DNA of 10,134 nt from an uncultured beta proteobacterium (GTDB lineage: Bacteria; Pseudomonadota; Gammaproteobacteria; Burkholderiales; Burkholderiaceae_B), in assembly GCA_903929925.1 (NCBI GenBank), contig CAIYWO010000499.1, positions 1 to 10,134 on the forward strand, read 5' to 3'. The notes under the pieces were generated by a model. That model had not been told where the DNA came from. It saw nothing but the letters and a program-made list of their open reading frames with translations, and ran no database searches. Positions 6,466 to 10,134 of the stretch are shown one piece after another. Numbering within the stretch: position 1 is the first letter of the stretch; the number at the start of each line of letters is the position of its first letter. Made by a program: the position numbers and the translations under genes.

Positions 6466-6502
6466 TCATCATCCTCGAGGTCTTTGCTCACGAGGAAGTG
6501 TG

Positions 6503-7270
6503 ATGACAGACACAGTACGCTACGACTTCAACGACAAACATGCCGTGGTGACCGGTGGCGCGGCGGGCATTGGCCAGGCATGCGTCCAACGGTTTGTGAA
6601 TGCGGGTGCGCGCGTATCGATTTGGGACCGCGACCCGCAAGCGCTGCAGGTGGCGCAGGCTTTGCATGGCGCCAAGGTGCATACGGTTCAGGTTGATGTT
6701 TCTGACGAGGCCTCTGTTGCGCAGGCGCTCGCTTCCTCCATAAACTATTGCGGCCATATCGATATGTTGGTCAATAGCGCCGGCATCACCGGCCCCAATG
6801 TGACAGTGGTTGACTATCCGCTTAGCGAGTGGGATCGTGTGTTTGCAATCAATGTGCGCGGAACCTTGCTTGCGTGTCAGGCTGTGGTGCCGGTCATGAA
6901 GCTGGCGGGCCAGGGGCATGGGGCAGGACGTATCGTTAATATCGCCTCGGTCGCTGGCAAAGAAGGCAACCCTAACGCGTCGGCGTATAGCGCCTCAAAA
7001 GCTGCAGTGATTGGCTTGACCAAGTCTCTGGGCAAAGAGCTTGCCCTGACAGGCATTACAGTGAACTGCATCACGCCTGCGGCAGTGCGTACGGGCATGT
7101 TTGATCAGATGACGCAACAGCATATTGATTTCATGCTGTCAAAGATTCCTATGAACCGTTTTGGCAGCGTCGATGAGATTGCGAATTTGGTGATGTGGCT
7201 ATCGTCAGATGCGTGCAGCTTCTCAACGGGCGCCGCGTTCGATATTTCTGGCGGTCGCGCAACATATTGA
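6503..7270 (+). CDS. Short-chain dehydrogenase/reductase (SDR), NAD-type
   Basis: This classical SDR oxidoreductase of 255 residues is predicted to be cytoplasmic. The cofactor motif T-G-G-A-A-G-I-G is at 17-24, and D42 at the end of the second strand (I-W-D-R-D) favours NAD over NADP. N-S-A-G is at 91-94, and the catalytic tetrad is N117, S149, Y162 and K166 (Y-S-A-S-K). It ends in G-G-R-A-T-Y, which I associate with SDRs lying beside FAH-family hydrolases in Burkholderiales. In characterised deoxysugar-acid pathways, a similar enzyme oxidises 2-keto-3-deoxy-L-rhamnonate or -fuconate to a diketo acid, which the hydrolase then cleaves. That role fits the next gene, but the substrate is inference. 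GAGGAAG at 6492-6498 supports the ATG at 6503 over an in-frame ATG at 6443 lying inside copD. A 3-oxoacyl-ACP reductase-like role is a less likely alternative. Confidence 0.9.
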   Translation: MTDTVRYDFNDKHAVVTGGAAGIGQACVQRFVNAGARVSIWDRDPQALQVAQALHGAKVHTVQVDVSDEASVAQALASSINYCGHIDMLVNSAGITGPNVTVVDYPLSEWDRVFAINVRGTLLACQAVVPVMKLAGQGHGAGRIVNIASVAGKEGNPNASAYSASKAAVIGLTKSLGKELALTGITVNCITPAAVRTGMFDQMTQQHIDFMLSKIPMNRFGSVDEIANLVMWLSSDACSFSTGAAFDISGGRATY

Positions 7271-7320
7271 TTGCACGTCGTGATAGCTGTTAAATTCAGT
7301 GCTTCATCCAAGGAGAAGCA

Positions 7321-8172
7321 ATGAAACTCGTACGCTATGGCGCCAAAGGTAAAGAAAAACCCGGCCTGATCGACAAAGAAGGCAAGTTGCGTGATCTGTC
7401 GGGCATCGTGCCTGATATCACCTCGGCACAGCTGTCTAGCGCAGCCTTGGCCAAGCTTGCCAAAATTAAGACGAGCACCTTGCCCTTGGTAAAAGGTAAG
7501 CCACGCTACGGGGTGCCGCTCGCCGATGTCGGTAAGTTTTTGGCGATTGGTCTGAACTATTCTGACCACGCGGCAGAAGCCGGCATGCCTTGTCCGAAAG
7601 AACCCATAATTTTCTTCAAGGCTGACACCAGCCTGAGCGGTCCGAATGACCCGGTGATGTTGCCAAAGGGCTCAAAGAAATCCGATTGGGAAGTTGAACT
7701 CGGCGTGGTGATTGGTAAGAAAGCACGATATGTCACGAAGAAAGATGCGCTCAAGCACGTTGCTGGCTATTGCCTGATCAATGATGTGTCAGAGCGTGAA
7801 TACCAAATTGAGCGTGGCGGCACCTGGGACAAAGGTAAGGGTTGCGACACATTCGGCCCTGTCGGTCCTTGGCTTGTGACGGCAGATGAAATCAAAGACC
7901 CACAGAAACTCGGTATGTGGTTGGATGTAAACGGTAAGCGTTTCCAGACCGGCACCACCAAGACCATGATTTTTGATGTGCGGACGATTGTCAGCTACGT
8001 CAGTGAGTTCATGACACTGATGCCCGGCGACATCATCACCACCGGTACGCCACCAGGAGTGGGCATGGGTGTCAAACCCAAACCACGTTACCTCAAGGCC
8101 GGCGACGTCATGACCTTAGGGATCGATGGCCTGGGCGAACAACGTCAAGAGGTTGTTGCGTTTAAGAAGTGA
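7321..8172 (+). CDS. Fumarylacetoacetate hydrolase (FAH) family enzyme
   Basis: This 283-residue cytoplasmic enzyme of the FAH superfamily hydrolyses or decarboxylates C-C bonds in dioxo acids with a divalent metal. Metal ligands are visible as E124 and E126 in D-W-E-V-E-L-G and D155 in N-D-V-S-E-R-E. N-Y-S-D-H-A-A-E (79-86) supplies the lid histidine, F-F-K (98-100) a conserved lysine, and T-G-T-P-P-G-V-G (241-248) the substrate loop. The opening M-K-L-V-R-Y-G with a roughly 70-residue N-terminal domain is typical of the group that includes 2,4-diketo-3-deoxy-L-fuconate or -rhamnonate hydrolase. Databases often call such genes ureidoglycolate lyase, which the sequence does not require. AGGAG at 7311-7315 precedes the start, and the gene lies 50 bases after the SDR gene, probably in the same unit. 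Its last 28 bases overlap the convergent esterase gene, so there is no room for a terminator between them. Confidence 0.9.
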   Translation: MKLVRYGAKGKEKPGLIDKEGKLRDLSGIVPDITSAQLSSAALAKLAKIKTSTLPLVKGKPRYGVPLADVGKFLAIGLNYSDHAAEAGMPCPKEPIIFFKADTSLSGPNDPVMLPKGSKKSDWEVELGVVIGKKARYVTKKDALKHVAGYCLINDVSEREYQIERGGTWDKGKGCDTFGPVGPWLVTADEIKDPQKLGMWLDVNGKRFQTGTTKTMIFDVRTIVSYVSEFMTLMPGDIITTGTPPGVGMGVKPKPRYLKAGDVMTLGIDGLGEQRQEVVAFKK

Positions 8173-9098
8173 TCCCTGAGGGTTTGGGCGCAGAGTTTGA
8201 CGGCGGTATTGGCCTCGTCAATGATGCGTCCCATTGGGATGAAGCCGTGAATTTGTCTAGCAAAACAAATGTATTGCGTGGGCACGCCCGCGGCAGATAG
8301 TTTGTCAGCGTAGTCCCTGCCCTCATCATGCAGCGGATCGTAACCCGCGGTGATCACCATGGCGGGCGGCAGGCCACTGTGGTCTTTGGCCAGCATCGGC
8401 GAACCACGCCAATCTTTACGCATCCATTGTTCAGGCATGTAATGCCCGAAAAAGTAAGCCATGGTTTCGCGCGTCAGCAAGTAGCCTTCGCCATTTGTGC
8501 GCATCGACTCGCGCTCTTGGCTAGCGTCGGTGACCGGATACAGCAAGAGTTGAAGCACTGGCTTAAACCCATTGTCTTGTTTGAGTGTTAAGGCCACCAC
8601 CGCTGCTAAGTGCCCCCCCGCGCTATCTCCGCCAATGGCGATACGCTTTGGGTCAATCTTTAAGGTTGCAGCGTGGCTGTGTATCCAATTGGTCGCGGCA
8701 ACACAATCATCAGATGCGGCGGGCATCAGATGCTCTGGCCCCATTCGATAGTCGATTGACAGCACGGAGCAGTGAGCCAAGTTCGCCAAGGATCGACACA
8801 GCGTGTCGTGGGTATCTAAATCACCAATCACGTGGCCACCACCGTGGTAATACACCAGTGCAGGCAAGATGGCGTCGGCTTTGCTGCCGATTGGACGAAT
8901 CACGCGTACAGGGATCGGACCAAGTGGGCCTGGCACGTGAATGTCTTTACTTTCTGCGACTTCAGGCGCGTCGGGCTGGCTAAAGAAGCGACGCTCTCGG
9001 TAAAATTGCCGCGCTTCAACGGGCGGCGAGGCATGCATCGGAGGAATCCCTTTTTCTGCAACGAGATCAATCAGGGCTTTGGCTTGTGGATCGAGCAT
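8145..9098 (-). CDS. Alpha/beta hydrolase, hormone-sensitive-lipase (HSL) family esterase
   Basis: This 317-residue cytoplasmic carboxylesterase belongs to the bacterial HSL family (family IV). The oxyanion motif H-G-G-G is at 85-88. The nucleophile is S159 in G-D-S-A-G-G (157-162), the acid D254 in Y-D-P-L-H-D-E-G, and the base H284 in I-H-G-F. A cap of about 50 residues precedes the fold, as in family IV esterases. These enzymes usually cut short-chain esters; the natural substrate is unknown. The start is well supported: AGAGGAAA lies about six bases upstream on the minus strand. It follows the cupin gene by 33 bases and is probably the last gene of a minus-strand unit that starts with or before the ETF-QO gene. 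Its 3' end overlaps the FAH gene by 28 bases. No signal peptide is seen. Confidence 0.93.
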   Translation of the reverse strand: MLDPQAKALIDLVAEKGIPPMHASPPVEARQFYRERRFFSQPDAPEVAESKDIHVPGPLGPIPVRVIRPIGSKADAILPALVYYHGGGHVIGDLDTHDTLCRSLANLAHCSVLSIDYRMGPEHLMPAASDDCVAATNWIHSHAATLKIDPKRIAIGGDSAGGHLAAVVALTLKQDNGFKPVLQLLLYPVTDASQERESMRTNGEGYLLTRETMAYFFGHYMPEQWMRKDWRGSPMLAKDHSGLPPAMVITAGYDPLHDEGRDYADKLSAAGVPTQYICFARQIHGFIPMGRIIDEANTAVKLCAQTLRDHFLNATTS

Positions 9099-9131
9099 GG
9101 CAGGTTTCCTCTTGTGCAGTAACAGAGAGCT

Positions 9132-9419
9132 TTAACGCACTTCGATTTCGATGAAGGCGACTTCGTGTGCGCTAGCGTTGATGACGTTGTGATGCACACC
9201 CGCTCCACGCGTGTAGGACTGTCCGAGCTGGAGCGGAAATTCTTTGAGGCCCTCAGGGGTTTCCAAATGCAACAGGCCGTTTGCAATCGGCACGACCACG
9301 TAATCGTGGCCGTGGGTGTGCCAGCCAGTTTCGGCACCCGGCGCAAAGCGCCATTCGGTCACGATCACGCGCTCATTGTCGATTTGTTTGGTCGGAACTG
9401 CTTGTGGTCGTATGCTCAT
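9132..9419 (-). CDS. Small single-domain cupin protein
   Basis: This 95-residue protein is essentially one cupin barrel. Motif 1 is G-W-H-T-H-G-H-D-Y (32-40), giving H34, H36 and H38 as possible metal ligands; the usual glutamate a few residues later is not present. Motif 2 is G-V-H-H-N-V-I-N (74-81), with H77 in the G-x2-H-x3-N pattern. Small cupins of this kind may be sensors, isomerases or dioxygenases, and nothing here picks among these. The gene lies between ETF-QO (33-base gap) and the esterase (33-base gap) on the same strand, which suggests co-transcription and perhaps a shared catabolic role. The ATG at 9419 has only a weak GAG-type ribosome-binding sequence. No signal peptide or membrane segment is seen. 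Confidence 0.85.
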   Translation of the reverse strand: MSIRPQAVPTKQIDNERVIVTEWRFAPGAETGWHTHGHDYVVVPIANGLLHLETPEGLKEFPLQLGQSYTRGAGVHHNVINASAHEVAFIEIEVR

Positions 9420-9452
9420 GGCGTTTGCTCGCAGTAGAAAGTGGCTACCAGA

Positions 9453-10134
9453 TTACATACCGGTGTAGACCGGGCCTTCGCCACCCTGGGGGGCGACCCA
9501 CACGATATTTTGTGTGGGGTCCTTAATATCGCACGTTTTGCAATGCACGCAGTTCTGCGCGTTGATCTGGAGCTTGTCGGCACCCTGATCATCTTTGATG
9601 TATTCGTACACGCCTGCTGGGCAGTAGCGGGACTCTGGGCCACCGTATTTTGCAAGGTTTACCGAGACCGGCACCGAGGCATCTTTTAGGGTCAGATGAA
9701 TCGGCTGATTTTCTTCGTGGTTGGTATTGGAAATAAATACCGAGCTCAACCGGTCGAAGGTCAATACGCCATCGGGTTTTGGGTACTCAATGCGTGGACA
9801 CTGATCTGCCGGTTGCAAGCATTCGTGATCGCGTTTGGTGCGATGGATGGTCCAGGGCATATTGCCCTTCAGTAGCCATTGCTCGATTCCCGTCATGACG
9901 GTACCGACGGCGCGACCCTTCTTAAACCATTGTTTGAAGTTGCGCGCTTTATTTAATTCAGTGTGTAGCCAAGACGACTCAAAGGCGGCTGGGTAGGCAG
10001 GTAGCTCGTCGTGGCTACGTTCTGCGACCAGTGCATCGAAAGCAGCTTGCGCAACCATCATGCCTGACTTGATTGCAGCGTGGCTGCCTTTGATGCGAGA
10101 GGCATTCAGGAAGCCGGCTTCGCAGCCCACTAAC
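9453..10134 (-). CDS. Electron transfer flavoprotein-ubiquinone oxidoreductase, C-terminal part (5' end outside window)
   Basis: About 227 C-terminal residues are present, with the frame open to the right edge. The full enzyme is normally around 550 residues, so the FAD-binding N-terminal part is missing. Visible features are the G-C-E-A-G-F-L-N-A-S-R-I-K-G-S-H-A-A-I-K-S-G segment close to the flavin site and, near the C-terminus, the ferredoxin-like domain with four cysteines: Y-C-P-A-G-V-Y-E-Y, then N-C-V-H-C-K-T-C-D-I-K-D-P. These bind one 4Fe-4S cluster. The enzyme sits at the inner membrane and passes electrons from ETF, reduced by acyl-CoA and other dehydrogenases, to ubiquinone. The valine codon GTG at 10128-10130 could be read as a start, but homology continues upstream of it. 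Followed by cupin and esterase genes at short spacing, it is probably the head, or an early gene, of that unit. Confidence 0.95.
   Translation of the reverse strand, partial: LVGCEAGFLNASRIKGSHAAIKSGMMVAQAAFDALVAERSHDELPAYPAAFESSWLHTELNKARNFKQWFKKGRAVGTVMTGIEQWLLKGNMPWTIHRTKRDHECLQPADQCPRIEYPKPDGVLTFDRLSSVFISNTNHEENQPIHLTLKDASVPVSVNLAKYGGPESRYCPAGVYEYIKDDQGADKLQINAQNCVHCKTCDIKDPTQNIVWVAPQGGEGPVYTGM

Noticed and set aside
7105..7569. 154-codon minus-strand open frame across the SDR-FAH junction
   Set aside because: It covers two well-supported plus-strand genes and their ribosome-binding site, and shows no family likeness.
8585..8983. Plus-strand open frame of 132 codons opposite the esterase gene
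   Set aside because: It is antisense to a gene with a full catalytic triad and has arginine-rich, low-information sequence typical of a shadow frame.
1..10134. CRISPR array, insertion sequence, prophage, toxin-antitoxin or defence system
   Set aside because: I looked for repeated spacers, terminal inverted repeats, transposase or integrase motifs and small paired genes and saw none; nearly all the sequence is explained by metabolic and regulatory genes.

Overview
This window looks like chromosomal DNA of a betaproteobacterium, probably of the order Burkholderiales. The protein-level resemblance of CysB, the DUF2325 protein, the acyl-CoA synthetases, the SDR/FAH pair and ETF-QO all point that way. 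Base composition appears moderate for the group, so I do not name a genus. Gene density is high. I see no tRNA, rRNA, insertion sequence, phage gene or CRISPR array, and no clear sign of recent transfer.

Left part (1-1530): the C-terminal half of the LysR-type sulfur regulator CysB enters from the left edge. A strong Fur-box-like palindrome follows, placed over a possible promoter, in front of a small DUF2325 gene. That gene runs tail-to-tail into a minus-strand gene for an NlpC/P60 cell-wall hydrolase lipoprotein, with a 33-base coding overlap. The roughly 106-base gap between the NlpC start and the divergent prpE holds two palindromic elements that may be operators.

Middle (1530-5905): three plus-strand genes form a short-chain acyl-CoA activation unit. 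They are propionyl-CoA synthetase (prpE), a small GlcG/HbpS-type (DUF336) protein whose start overlaps the prpE stop (ATGA), and acetyl-CoA synthetase (acs). A perfect GC-rich hairpin with flanking A and T runs closes the unit. Together the two synthetases would activate propionate and acetate with ATP. The methylcitrate cycle genes prpB, prpC and prpD are not in the window.

Right part, plus strand (6007-8172): a four-helix CopD-family membrane protein, a short-chain dehydrogenase and a fumarylacetoacetate-hydrolase-family enzyme, in one direction with short gaps. The dehydrogenase/hydrolase pair resembles the last two steps of non-phosphorylative deoxysugar acid breakdown, but the substrate is not shown by the sequence.

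Right part, minus strand (8145-10134): the C-terminal part of ETF-ubiquinone oxidoreductase enters from the right edge. A small cupin and an HSL-family esterase follow, with gaps of about 33 bases each, suggesting one transcript. The esterase and FAH genes overlap tail-to-tail by 28 bases.

Overall this is a housekeeping and catabolic region. The points most worth a second look are the iron-regulation signal in front of the cysteine-rich DUF2325 protein, the DUF336 gene embedded between two acyl-CoA synthetases, and the palindromes between nlpC and prpE. I did not find a convincing new multi-gene system.
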